From Agromyces hippuratus (lineage in GTDB: Bacteria > Actinomycetota > Actinomycetes > Actinomycetales > Microbacteriaceae): a stretch of 64,000 bases of DNA. This document shows, piece by piece, positions 10,249 through 17,683 of the stretch. The notes beneath the pieces are model-generated. The model was not told the DNA's origin. It saw only the letters and a program-made list of their open reading frames with translations, and ran no database searches. Both the position numbers and the translations under genes were made by a program. The DNA is taken from contig NZ_JACCFI010000001.1 of assembly GCF_013410355.1 (NCBI RefSeq), forward strand, positions 2,542,001 to 2,606,000, read 5' to 3'. Position 1 is the stretch's first letter. Each line of letters begins with the position of its first letter.

Positions 10249-10308
10249 ATGGCTGTCGTTGTCGTGAACCTCCACGTTCCCTTCACTTGCGAGGCCTCCA
10301 CCCGCTGA
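10249..10308 (+). CDS. 19-residue micro-ORF upstream of the RIO kinase (candidate leader peptide)
   Basis: Encodes MAVVVVNLHVPFTCEASTR and a TGA. It has the best ribosome binding site in the area, AAAGGAG with a 6-nt gap to the ATG, and ends 36 nt before the TTG start of the kinase gene. The valine run followed by Asn-Leu-His-Val-Pro-Phe-Thr-Cys suggests either a translated regulatory leader or a tiny membrane-associated peptide. No terminator/antiterminator pair is evident. I do not recognise it; the call rests on the Shine-Dalgarno and position. Confidence 0.5.
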   Translation: MAVVVVNLHVPFTCEASTR

Positions 10309-10344
10309 GCGGCCGGTGGCCTCCGCGACCTTCGGAGATCCACC

Positions 10345-11250
10345 TTGCACATCACCTCGTCTCTCGACGAATCCGCCGTCGTGCGTGCGCACGCGGCATC
10401 CACTGCCTTCACGACCCCGCGATTCGACGCGGGCGACCTCGCCTTCCAGACCACGGAACCGGGCGAGGGCCAACGCTGGTCGACCTGGCCGGCCACCACG
10501 CCGCTCGAACGCGGCCCGCAACCGCGACCCGATTGGCTCGTCACGGATGCCGCGGCGATCGACACCGAACTCGGTGTCGTCAAGACCGGCAAGGAGGCCG
10601 ACCTCTACCTCATCGAACGCGCGGTGCCCGATGCCGAGCCCGGCACGCTCGGCAGGCACGTGCTGCTCGCCGCCAAGCGGTACCGCGGCAGCGAGCACAG
10701 CGACTTCCACCGCTCGACCGTCTACACCGAGGGGCGCACGACTCGCCGCAGTCGCGACGCCCGCGCCCTCGCGAAGGGCACGACGTTCGGCCGCGAGGTC
10801 GCGCGCGTGCAGTGGGCGGCCGCCGAGTTCGAGGCGCTGTCGCGACTCACCGAGCTCGGGGCGGCCGTGCCGTACCCGGTGCAGGTGAGCGGCACCGAGG
10901 TGCTCATGGAGTTCATCGGCGACGGCCGCGTCGCGGCCCCGCGCCTCGCGCAGGTTCGAGCCACCCCCGACGAGCTGCGCGAGCTGTTCCACCAGGTCGT
11001 CGAGTTCATGCGCACGCTCGCTCGCTCTGGGCTCGCGCATGGCGACCTCTCGCCGTACAACCTGCTCGTGCACGACGGCCGCATGGTCGCGATCGACCTG
11101 CCGCAGGTCGTCGACGTGGTGTCGAATCCGCAGGGGTTCGACCTGCTGCATCGCGACTGCCGCAACGTCTGCGACTGGTTCACGCGGCAGCGCCTCGAGT
11201 GCGACGCCGAGCAGTTGTTCGGCGAGCTGATCGCGGAGGTCTACAGCTGA
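10345..11250 (+). CDS. RIO1-family serine/threonine protein kinase
   Basis: Atypical protein kinase of 301 residues. The nucleotide loop is GVVKTGKEADLYL (77-89) with the RIO-type GKEAD signature. The catalytic loop is HGDLSPYNLLV (His232, Asp234) and the metal-binding loop is AIDLPQ (Asp251), both in RIO form instead of the usual HRD and DFG. The first 65 residues are extra. Start is TTG with GGAG 7 nt upstream; no better in-frame start exists. Bacterial RIO proteins are widespread but mostly uncharacterised; in archaea and eukaryotes they mature the small ribosomal subunit. It is preceded by the micro-ORF at 10249, which may couple to it. Confidence 0.85.
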   Translation: MHITSSLDESAVVRAHAASTAFTTPRFDAGDLAFQTTEPGEGQRWSTWPATTPLERGPQPRPDWLVTDAAAIDTELGVVKTGKEADLYLIERAVPDAEPGTLGRHVLLAAKRYRGSEHSDFHRSTVYTEGRTTRRSRDARALAKGTTFGREVARVQWAAAEFEALSRLTELGAAVPYPVQVSGTEVLMEFIGDGRVAAPRLAQVRATPDELRELFHQVVEFMRTLARSGLAHGDLSPYNLLVHDGRMVAIDLPQVVDVVSNPQGFDLLHRDCRNVCDWFTRQRLECDAEQLFGELIAEVYS

Positions 11251-11320
11251 GCCGCGGGCGTTCGGGGGCTCGTCCTCTCAGGGCTACCCCTGAACGCGGG
11301 TCACGATTCGAGCACATCCG

Positions 11321-11349
11321 TTGTGAATGGGAAGATATGTTCCTATTCT
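11321..11349 (+). promoter_or_regulatory. Promoter predicting a leaderless mRNA for the lipoprotein
   Basis: TTGTGA (11321-11326), 17-nt spacer, TATTCT (11344-11349): a good SigA-type promoter in an island of low GC. Transcription would begin at about 11356-11357, exactly at the ATG at 11357, which has no Shine-Dalgarno. This supports the start chosen for the next gene. Confidence 0.7.
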
Positions 11350-11356
11350 CTGTGGC

Positions 11357-11914
11357 ATGGCATCTCGAACCGAAATCCTCGCGGCGATCGCCGCCGGCGC
11401 ACTCGCCCTCGTCCTGACCGGGTGCGGCGCGAGCGCACCCGAAACCTCCGCCTCCGGCGCCGCCGCGGAGACCGTGGCGAGCGTCGCCCCCTCGGCACCC
11501 GCGACCGAGGCGCCGGCCGATCCCCCGGCCGCACCGAGCTGCGACACCGTGTTCACCGAAGCCGAGTACGCGCGCCTCGCCGAAGACGGCCTCGGGCTCA
11601 AGGAGGACCCGTACCTCCTCGGCCCCGTCATGGAGCGGATGGAGGCCGAGGGCGCACTCATCTGCGTCTGGACGAAGCCCAACAGCGATGTCTCGGTCTG
11701 GTACGCGCGACTGGAGGTGGGCGACCAGGGCCAGGCGTGGCTCGATCAGCTGCAGGCCGAAGGCTGGCTCGAGGACACCCACCAGGGTGACGGCAGCTAC
11801 CAGGCGCCGGCCGACTACGACGCGAACTACCAGCCCTCCGTGATGCTCGAGTCCGGCGTGCTGCACTTCGCCAGCTACAACGCGATCCTCCGAGAGGTGC
11901 TCGAACTGCAGTAG
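11357..11914 (+). CDS. Hypothetical lipoprotein
   Basis: 185 residues. Signal peptide MASRTEILAA...ALVLTGC with lipobox LTGC (Cys23), followed by an Ala/Ser/Pro linker to about residue 55 and a small globular domain of about 125 residues starting near CDTVFTEAEYARL. The domain has two cysteines (in SCDT and LICVW) that could form a disulfide. An in-frame ATG 30 nt upstream exists but lies in the promoter spacer, so the internal ATG is preferred. Family not recognised; a cell-surface anchored protein is the only safe statement. Confidence 0.75.
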   Translation: MASRTEILAAIAAGALALVLTGCGASAPETSASGAAAETVASVAPSAPATEAPADPPAAPSCDTVFTEAEYARLAEDGLGLKEDPYLLGPVMERMEAEGALICVWTKPNSDVSVWYARLEVGDQGQAWLDQLQAEGWLEDTHQGDGSYQAPADYDANYQPSVMLESGVLHFASYNAILREVLELQ

Positions 11915-11921
11915 TCGGCGA

Positions 11922-11954
11922 CACGGCTCGCGGCCCCTCCGGCCGCGAGCCGTG
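11922..11954 (+). terminator. Terminator of the lipoprotein gene
   Basis: Arms CACGGCTCGCGGCC and GGCCGCGAGCCGTG pair over 13-14 bp around a CCTCC loop, starting 8 nt after the stop codon. No U-tract follows, which is common for high-GC actinobacterial terminators. Confidence 0.7.
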
Positions 11955-12090
11955 AGCGGCTGGGTGCGATGCAGCGATACAGTGCCCACGGGTCGATGAG
12001 GACCCCGGCCCGTGCGAGCGTGCCGCCCGGGCTTGCCCGGCCGCGGCATCCGCCACCCGCTGTTCACCTGAGAGAACGAGACTGCAGCCC

Positions 12091-13497
12091 ATGACCGACC
12101 CCGACGCGCCGCGCTCGCCCGAAGCGCCCCGCAACTTTCCGCCGTCGCACCTCACCCCGGCCGACGGGGCCGCTGCGACCATCGGGGTCGCGACCGGGCA
12201 GGTCGAGGCGGTCGCCGAGGCCGGCGCGCGCAAGGGACCCATCTTCGCGTGGGGCCTCTGGGACTGGGGATCCGCGGCGTTCAACGCGGTCGTCACGACG
12301 TTCGTGTTCACGGTCTACCTCACGAGCGAGTCGTTCGGGCCGAAGGGCACGGTCGAGGCGCAGCTCGGCTGGGCGCTCGCGATCGCCGGCCTGCTCATCG
12401 CGCTGCTCGCGCCGATCACGGGTCAGCGCTCCGACACGAGCGGTCGCCGCAAGTTCTGGCTCGCGGTCAACACCTACATCGTCGTGGCCATCACCGTCGC
12501 GATGTTCTTCGTGCAGCCCGGCCCCGAGTACCTGCTGCTCGGCCTGTTCCTGGTGGCCGCCGGCAACGTCTTCTTCGAGTTCGCGGGCGTCAACTACAAC
12601 GCGATGCTCGTGCAGGTCTCGACGCCGCGCTCGATCGGCAAGGTCTCGGGCTTCGGTTGGGGCATGGGCTACGTCGGCGGCATCGTGCTGCTGCTCGTCG
12701 TGTACTTCGGCTTCATCCAGCCCGAGGTCGGCCTCTTCGGCGTCACCGGCGACGACGGCATGGACGTGCGCGTGACGATGCTCGTCTCCGCCCTGTGGTT
12801 CGGCCTGTTCGCCCTGCCCGTGCTCTTCGCGGTGCCCGAGTACCGCAACCCCGCCGCCGTCGAGCGCGAGAAGATCGGCTTCTTCGCCTCCTACGCGCGC
12901 CTCGGCCGCGACATCAAGCGACTCTGGAAGGAGCAGCGCAACACCGTCTGGTTCCTGCTGGCGAGCGCGGTCTTCCGCGACGGGCTCGCGGGCGTCTTCA
13001 CGTTCGGCGGCGTGCTCGCGGCATCCGTCTTCGGGTTCTCGGCCGGTGAGGTCATCATCTTCGCGATCGCGGCCAACGTCGTCGCGGGAATCTCGACGAT
13101 CGCGGTCGGCGCACTCGACGACAAGCTCGGCGCGAAGCCCGTGATCATGGCGGCCCTCATCGGGCTCGTGGTGAGCGGCCTGCTCGTCTTCTTCCTGCAC
13201 GACGGCGGCCAGATCGTGTTCTGGACCGCGGGGCTCGCGCTCTGCCTCTTCGTCGGCCCGGCGCAGTCGGCGAGCCGCACGTTCCTCGCCCGGCTGATCC
13301 CCGCCGGCCGCGAGGGCGAGGTCTTCGGCCTGTACGCGACAACCGGCCGCGCGGTGAGCTTCCTCGCGCCGACCGCCTTCGCCCTCTTCGTCACGATCGG
13401 CGGCGAGCCGTACTACGGCATCCTCGGCATCGTGCTCGTGATCGCGCTCGGCCTCTGCCTGCTCATCCCCGTGAAGGCGAACGCTCCGACGAGGTAG
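12091..13497 (+). CDS. MFS transporter, UMF1 (Atg22-like) family
   Basis: Inner-membrane transporter of 468 residues. After about 50 polar residues the protein enters at AWGLWDWGSAAFNAVVTTFVF, the hallmark start of UMF1/Atg22-like permeases, and ITGQRSDTSGRRKFWL is the helix 2-3 loop (MFS motif A equivalent). Around ten to twelve membrane helices follow. Yeast Atg22 exports amino acids from the vacuole; substrates of bacterial members are not established. It is convergent with the TetR gene that follows by only 3 bp, so that regulator is not positioned to control it in the usual divergent way. Confidence 0.85.
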   Translation: MTDPDAPRSPEAPRNFPPSHLTPADGAAATIGVATGQVEAVAEAGARKGPIFAWGLWDWGSAAFNAVVTTFVFTVYLTSESFGPKGTVEAQLGWALAIAGLLIALLAPITGQRSDTSGRRKFWLAVNTYIVVAITVAMFFVQPGPEYLLLGLFLVAAGNVFFEFAGVNYNAMLVQVSTPRSIGKVSGFGWGMGYVGGIVLLLVVYFGFIQPEVGLFGVTGDDGMDVRVTMLVSALWFGLFALPVLFAVPEYRNPAAVEREKIGFFASYARLGRDIKRLWKEQRNTVWFLLASAVFRDGLAGVFTFGGVLAASVFGFSAGEVIIFAIAANVVAGISTIAVGALDDKLGAKPVIMAALIGLVVSGLLVFFLHDGGQIVFWTAGLALCLFVGPAQSASRTFLARLIPAGREGEVFGLYATTGRAVSFLAPTAFALFVTIGGEPYYGILGIVLVIALGLCLLIPVKANAPTR

Positions 13498-13500
13498 CGA

Positions 13501-14145
13501 TCAGTCGCCCGCCCGCGCACGCAGGCGGGCGACGATCTCGTCGAGCGTGCGGCCCACGATGCGGGTCATGTCGACGGCGTCGGGGTTCAGGAGCCACTGC
13601 ACCTGCAGCCCGTCCATGACGGCGATCAGGGCGGAGGCCGAGTCGGAGAGGTCGTCGGGATCGGTGTTGCCGGTCACTTCGCCGAGCACGCCCGCGATCT
13701 TCTCGCGCAGCACGTCGAGGCGCACCTGGAAGTACTCGTGCGCCGGATGCCCATCGGTGACCGACTCCCCCGAGAGCACGGAGTAGGCCTGCACGACGCC
13801 GCGGCGATGCGTGTTCTCTTCGACCGTGTCGACGAGGTGCTGCAGGAACGCCGGGCCCTCGGTCTGCGCACGCGCGGGCACGCCGGCGACCTCCTCGCCG
13901 TCGCGGTACTTCAGCATCGCGACGAGCAGTCCCTCCTTGCTGCCGAAGTGGTGCAGCACGCCCGCATGGGTCATGCCGGCCTGCTCGGCCACCTCGACGA
14001 GGGCGCCCTTGTTGTACCCGCGGGCGCCGAACACGTTCATCGCCGCCTTCAGCACCGCCTCGCGGCGCTCGGTCGTTCGAGCTTGCGGGCGCAGGGCGCG
14101 CTCGGCGGCCGGCTTGCCGCGCGCGTCGTCATGGGCTGTGGCCAC
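13501..14145 (-). CDS. TetR family transcriptional regulator
   Basis: DNA-binding repressor of 214 residues. An N-terminal arm of about 28 residues precedes the TetR helix-turn-helix: REAVLKAAMNVFGARGYNK ... VAEQAGMTHAGVLHHFGSKEGLLVAM, the motif HFGSKEGLL being the canonical recognition-helix end. The C-terminal ligand domain is of the broad TetR_C type with a Trp-Leu-Leu-Asn-Pro-Asp stretch near the dimer helices. GTG start with AGGAGGG upstream. It is on the same strand as the histidine-rich MarR gene 30 bp upstream and could be in its operon. Confidence 0.9.
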   Translation of the reverse strand: MATAHDDARGKPAAERALRPQARTTERREAVLKAAMNVFGARGYNKGALVEVAEQAGMTHAGVLHHFGSKEGLLVAMLKYRDGEEVAGVPARAQTEGPAFLQHLVDTVEENTHRRGVVQAYSVLSGESVTDGHPAHEYFQVRLDVLREKIAGVLGEVTGNTDPDDLSDSASALIAVMDGLQVQWLLNPDAVDMTRIVGRTLDEIVARLRARAGD

Positions 14146-14175
14146 GGGGTTCCCTCCTGTGAAACGCCGGCGCGC

Positions 14176-14907
14176 CTAGTCGCGCGGCCAGTCGGCGATG
14201 AAGCGGGAGAGCAGGCGCGCGAATTCGGCCGTCTCCTCGGGGGTGAATGCGGCGAGCGCGGTCTCGACGGCTCCGCGGCGCGTGTCGCGGGCGCTCTCCA
14301 GCAGCTTCCGGCCGGAGGCCGTGAGTACGAGGGCACTCCGCCGGGCGTCGGATGGGTCCGCCTCGCGGCGCACATGCCCTGCTTCGACGGCGGCCTGCAC
14401 GAGCCGGCTCGCCCGCGGCTGATCGACGCCGATCGCCTCGGCGAGCTGGCTCACCGAGGGCGGGCGCTCGGCGCCCTCGAGCGCATCGAGCAGGCGGAAG
14501 CGCGCCGCGTGCGCGAGCGCGTGCCGGCCGGGACCGCCACCCGGGCCTCGTCCGCGACCTCGCCCGCCCCAACCGTCGGGACCTCCGCGCCCGCCACCAC
14601 GGCGGCCTCGATGATCGTCGAGTTCGGCACCCTCGCCGTGCTCGTGGTCGGCGTGCCCCGGGTGCTCGTCAGGATGGCGCCCGTCGTGCCTGTGCCCGTG
14701 CGGGTGGTCGTGCGAGTGCCCGCCCCCGTGTCCGTCGTGGCCCTCCCGCCCGAAGTGCTCGGCCCGGCGCTGGAGCCGCCGGCGTTCCTGGTCGCGGCGC
14801 ATCGTGACGAGGGCCTGCTCGATCAACGCGATCGGATCGTTCGAGGCGGGCCCCGCGGCATCCGACCCTGAGCGTTCTCCGGGAGGGACTTGACTCGATG
14901 CGTTCAT
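14176..14907 (-). CDS. MarR-type regulator with histidine-rich N-terminal tract
   Basis: 243 residues. Residues 57-99 contain 14 histidines (for example HSHDHPHGHRHDGRH) and are followed by a Gly/Arg-rich stretch to about 128. The C-terminal half is a MarR winged helix: PSVSQLAEAIGVDQPRASRLVQAAV is the helix-turn-helix and DPSDARRSALVLTASGRKLL the wing. A metal-binding tract on a DNA-binding domain suggests metal sensing or buffering; this is inference. The inner ATG (MNAS) at 14907 is preferred: a TACAAT -10 ends 7 nt upstream, predicting a leaderless mRNA; the ATG three codons upstream overlaps that -10. Divergent from 15079, which is also histidine-rich. Confidence 0.75.
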   Translation of the reverse strand: MNASSQVPPGERSGSDAAGPASNDPIALIEQALVTMRRDQERRRLQRRAEHFGREGHDGHGGGHSHDHPHGHRHDGRHPDEHPGHADHEHGEGAELDDHRGRRGGGRGGPDGWGGRGRGRGPGGGPGRHALAHAARFRLLDALEGAERPPSVSQLAEAIGVDQPRASRLVQAAVEAGHVRREADPSDARRSALVLTASGRKLLESARDTRRGAVETALAAFTPEETAEFARLLSRFIADWPRD

Positions 14908-14930
14908 GTATGTCATTGTACATATACATG
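14905..14930. promoter_or_regulatory. Inverted repeat between the two histidine-rich genes (candidate MarR operator)
   Basis: CATGTAT (14905-14911) and ATACATG (14924-14930) are perfect arms 12 bp apart in an AT-rich patch that also holds the minus-strand -10 TACAAT. A second short palindrome, GCATGC with flanking TGCA, follows. Binding by the adjacent MarR protein would control both divergent genes. Confidence 0.55.
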
Positions 14931-15078
14931 CTACAGTGCATGCAATTGATCGGGTGCTCCACCCGGGTCGAAGCGAACGCCGACTGAGGCGACGCCGCCC
15001 GAGCGCACCCGCCCTCTGCGGGCGAGCCTCCAGTGCCGCCCGCGACACCGACGCGCTCCGCAAACGAAAGGAACACCC

Positions 15079-15783
15079 ATGACCACCCCCGACAACTCTC
15101 AGAACACGAACGACGACTCCGCGAGCCCCCGCCCCTTGGGCTTCTGGCTCAAGGTCATCGACCGCCGCCTCGACGAGGCGATGGGCGACCTCTTCGCCGA
15201 AGAGGGCATCACCCGCCGCGACTGGCGGCGCCTCAACCTCGTGGCGGGCACCGTCACCGACCCCCGCATGAGCGAGAAGCTCGCAGCGCGCCCCGAGCGC
15301 GTCGAGCCCCTCGTCGAGCGCGGCTGGGTCGAGGGCGAGCCCGGCACCTGGGCCCTGACCGAGGCCGGCGAGGCCGCTCGTGCGTCACTGCAGGAGCGCG
15401 TCGCAACGCTCCGCGCGAAGGTCGCCGGGGCCGTCAGCCCCGAGGACTTCGCCACGACCATGGCCTCGCTCGAGGCGATCGCCGGCGAGCTCGGCTGGGC
15501 CGAAGGCGAGCGGATGCCGCGGCGACACCACCGCGGCTTCGGCCGTCGCCACGGCGGCGGCTTCGGCCGTCGCCACCACGGCGAAGGCCACCGTCACGGC
15601 GAAGGGCACGGTGCCGGCCACGGTCGGTGCGGCGACGGCCACGGCCACGGCCGGACTCGCAACGACGTCCACGTGCATGTCCACATGCACGGCGATGCCG
15701 GCCGACCCGGTCACCCGCACGAGCGCGGTGACCACGGCCATGCCAGCCACGAGGGCCACGGGCGCGGTCGCACCCGAGCCTGA
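15079..15783 (+). CDS. MarR-fold protein with long histidine-rich C-terminal tail
   Basis: 234 residues. The first 140 look like a degenerate MarR domain: FWLKVIDRRLDEAMGDLFAEEG (helix 1), then LVERGWVEGEPGTWALTEAGEAARASL (wing and following helix), with SPEDFATTMASLEAI as the dimerisation helix. The tail from 150 to 227 has 21 histidines, mostly in GHG, HRH and HVHVHMH patterns, and one cysteine. It could bind Zn, Ni or Co, or act as a chaperone, but no metal is proven. RBS AAAGGAA upstream of the ATG. Divergent from the MarR gene at 14176, which has its own His-rich tract at the opposite end. Confidence 0.7.
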   Translation: MTTPDNSQNTNDDSASPRPLGFWLKVIDRRLDEAMGDLFAEEGITRRDWRRLNLVAGTVTDPRMSEKLAARPERVEPLVERGWVEGEPGTWALTEAGEAARASLQERVATLRAKVAGAVSPEDFATTMASLEAIAGELGWAEGERMPRRHHRGFGRRHGGGFGRRHHGEGHRHGEGHGAGHGRCGDGHGHGRTRNDVHVHVHMHGDAGRPGHPHERGDHGHASHEGHGRGRTRA

Positions 15784-15831
15784 GCCCGGCTGACGCTGCG
15801 GCGCGGCGCCACCGCCGCACCGCTCAACACC

Positions 15832-15862
15832 ACGAGGGACCCGCCACCGGCGGGTCCCTCGT
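15832..15862. terminator. Bidirectional terminator
   Basis: ACGAGGGACCCGCC pairs perfectly with GGCGGGTCCCTCGT (14 bp, ACC loop). It lies between two convergent genes, the histidine-rich protein ending at 15783 and the PotC-like permease ending at 15889, and can serve both. Confidence 0.8.
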
Positions 15863-15888
15863 CTGCTGCGACATCCGTTCGTTCGCCC

Positions 15889-16689
15889 TCAGCGCTTCTC
15901 CGCCTCCGAGCCCGAGAGCCGCTGCGCGATGTAGATCGGGATGATCGAGACGAGCACGAGCACGACGGCGATGACCGAGACGATCGGCGCCTGGTTCGGC
16001 CGGAACATGTTGTTCAGGATGAAGATGGGCAGCGTCGTCACCCCCGACCCCGCCGTGAACGTCGTGACGATGATCTCGTCGAACGAGAGGGCGAAGGCGA
16101 GCAGGCCGCCCGCGAGCAGGGCCGAGCGCAGCTGCGGGAAGGTCACGAGCCGGAACGTCGTCCAGACACCGGCCCCGAGGTCGGCGGAGGCCTCCTCGAG
16201 GTTCGTGCCCTGTCGGCGCAGCCGCGCGATCACGTTGTTGAACACCGTGACGATGCAGAACGTCGCGTGCGCGATCACGACGGTCCAGATCGAGAGCGGC
16301 ACCCCCATGATCGTGCGGAAGAAGTTGTTGAGCGCGATACCCGTGATGATGCCGGGAAGGGCGATCGGCAGGATGACGAGCAGGCTGATCGCCTCGCGCC
16401 CGAAGAACTCGAAGCGCTGCAGGGCGAGCGAGATGAGCGTGCCCAGCACGAGCGAGATGATCGTGGCGATGATCGCGATCTGCACGCTCGTCGCCACCGC
16501 CTCCATGGCGCCGGCACTCTGGAACGCGCGTCCCCACCACTCGAGCGTGAAGCCGGGCGGCGGCCAGGTCAGCGACGTCGACGTCGAGAACGAGTTCACG
16601 AGCACGACGAAGAGCGGCACGTAGACGACCAGCAGGATCACGCCGGTCACGATGCCGAGCGTCGTGCGTGAGAGTCGGGAGAGTCGCAT
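15889..16689 (-). CDS. potC: Polyamine-type ABC transporter permease (PotC-like)
   Basis: Inner-membrane permease of 266 residues with six hydrophobic helices. LEEASADLGAGVWTTFRLVTFPQL is the EAA loop that docks on the ATPase. The N-terminal pattern LVVYVPLFVVLVNSFSTSTSLTWPPPGFTLEWW is typical of PotC. Last gene of the A-D-B-C operon, 9 nt after the PotB-like gene. Together they import spermidine or putrescine, or a related amine; the precise substrate cannot be read from sequence. A terminator follows at 15832-15862. Confidence 0.88.
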   Translation of the reverse strand: MRLSRLSRTTLGIVTGVILLVVYVPLFVVLVNSFSTSTSLTWPPPGFTLEWWGRAFQSAGAMEAVATSVQIAIIATIISLVLGTLISLALQRFEFFGREAISLLVILPIALPGIITGIALNNFFRTIMGVPLSIWTVVIAHATFCIVTVFNNVIARLRRQGTNLEEASADLGAGVWTTFRLVTFPQLRSALLAGGLLAFALSFDEIIVTTFTAGSGVTTLPIFILNNMFRPNQAPIVSVIAVVLVLVSIIPIYIAQRLSGSEAEKR

Positions 16690-16698
16690 CCGTCGCCC

Positions 16699-17598
16699 CT
16701 AGAGGTTGTCGAGCGCGCCGGTGCGACGCACGAGGAAGAGGTAGCCGAAGATGATCACGATCGGGATGAGCGCGATCGCCGAGGCGAGGGGCAGGTTGTT
16801 CGCCGCGCCGACGTTCGTGTAGACGAGGTTTCCGAGCATCTGGTTCGCGCCGCCGACGATGTTCACCGTGATGTAGTCGCCGAGCGAGAGCGCGAAGCTG
16901 AAGATCGTGCCCGCGATGATCGCCGGCAGCACGAGCGGGAACACCACGAGCCGCAGCGTCGGCCAGGTGCGCCCGCCGAGGTCGGAGGAGGCCTCGAGCA
17001 ACGAGTCGGGCACCCGCTCGAGCCCCGCGTAGATCGGGAGGATCACGTAGGGCAGCCACAGGTAGGACAGCGTGATGATGGTCGCGGGCAGGCCGTAGCC
17101 GGGTGTGCTGCCGCCGAACGGAGCGAGCAGCCACTCGAGGATGCCGTCCTGCGAGAGCACCGAGCGCCAGGCGTAGGCCTTCACGAGGTAGCTCGCCCAC
17201 AGCGGCGTCAGCACCGCGATGAGCAGGATCCGCTGCATGCGCGGGGTCGCCACCTTCGCCATGAAGAACGCGATCGGCAGCGCGAGTGCCACGTCGATGA
17301 GGGTCACCGCGAGCGCGACGCCCAGGGTGCGCAATGTCACCGTCTGGTAGAGCGAGCCGGTGACGACCTCGATGATGTTGTCGAGGGTCCACTCCTGGGT
17401 GATCTCGCCCGTGAAGCTGTCGACCGACCAGAACGCCGTCACGAGCAGCAGCACGAGGGCCACGATGTAGACGATGCCGAGCCAGAACAGCGGGGCGCTG
17501 AGCAGCAGCCCGAGCCGGGCGCGGGGGTGCGTGCTGAGGAAGACGGAGACCCGGCGGGCCGGGGTCTCCCTCGGGCGGGGCACGGTCGCGTGCGTCAA
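16699..17598 (-). CDS. potB: Polyamine-type ABC transporter permease (PotB-like)
   Basis: Inner-membrane permease of 299 residues, partner of PotC. EAA loop: LLEASSDLGGRTWPTLRLVVFPLVLP. Residues 1-30 are a polar cytoplasmic lead, then about six helices. The family features FWSVDSFTGEITQEWTLDN and PFGGSTPGYGLPATIITL are also PotB-like. Start is TTG with AGGA 8-9 nt upstream; GTG at codon 6 is an alternative. It is separated from potD by about 85 bp containing a strong hairpin, which may set a lower expression level for the permeases than for the binding protein. Confidence 0.87.
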   Translation of the reverse strand: MTHATVPRPRETPARRVSVFLSTHPRARLGLLLSAPLFWLGIVYIVALVLLLVTAFWSVDSFTGEITQEWTLDNIIEVVTGSLYQTVTLRTLGVALAVTLIDVALALPIAFFMAKVATPRMQRILLIAVLTPLWASYLVKAYAWRSVLSQDGILEWLLAPFGGSTPGYGLPATIITLSYLWLPYVILPIYAGLERVPDSLLEASSDLGGRTWPTLRLVVFPLVLPAIIAGTIFSFALSLGDYITVNIVGGANQMLGNLVYTNVGAANNLPLASAIALIPIVIIFGYLFLVRRTGALDNL

Positions 17599-17630
17599 AT
17601 GCGTGTCCTGTCAGGTCGAATGAGCGGATG

Positions 17631-17674
17631 CCGCGGGCCGGGGGATCCCTCGCGAGGTCTCCCTCGGCCCGCGG
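17631..17674 (-). promoter_or_regulatory. Intercistronic stem-loop between potD and potB
   Basis: CCGCGGGCCG (17631-17640) pairs perfectly with CGGCCCGCGG (17665-17674); the 24-nt loop contains the palindrome CCTCGCGAGG. No U-tract is present. Such hairpins after binding-protein genes often protect the upstream mRNA or attenuate read-through, giving excess binding protein. Confidence 0.6.
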
Positions 17675-17683
17675 TGGGCGGGA

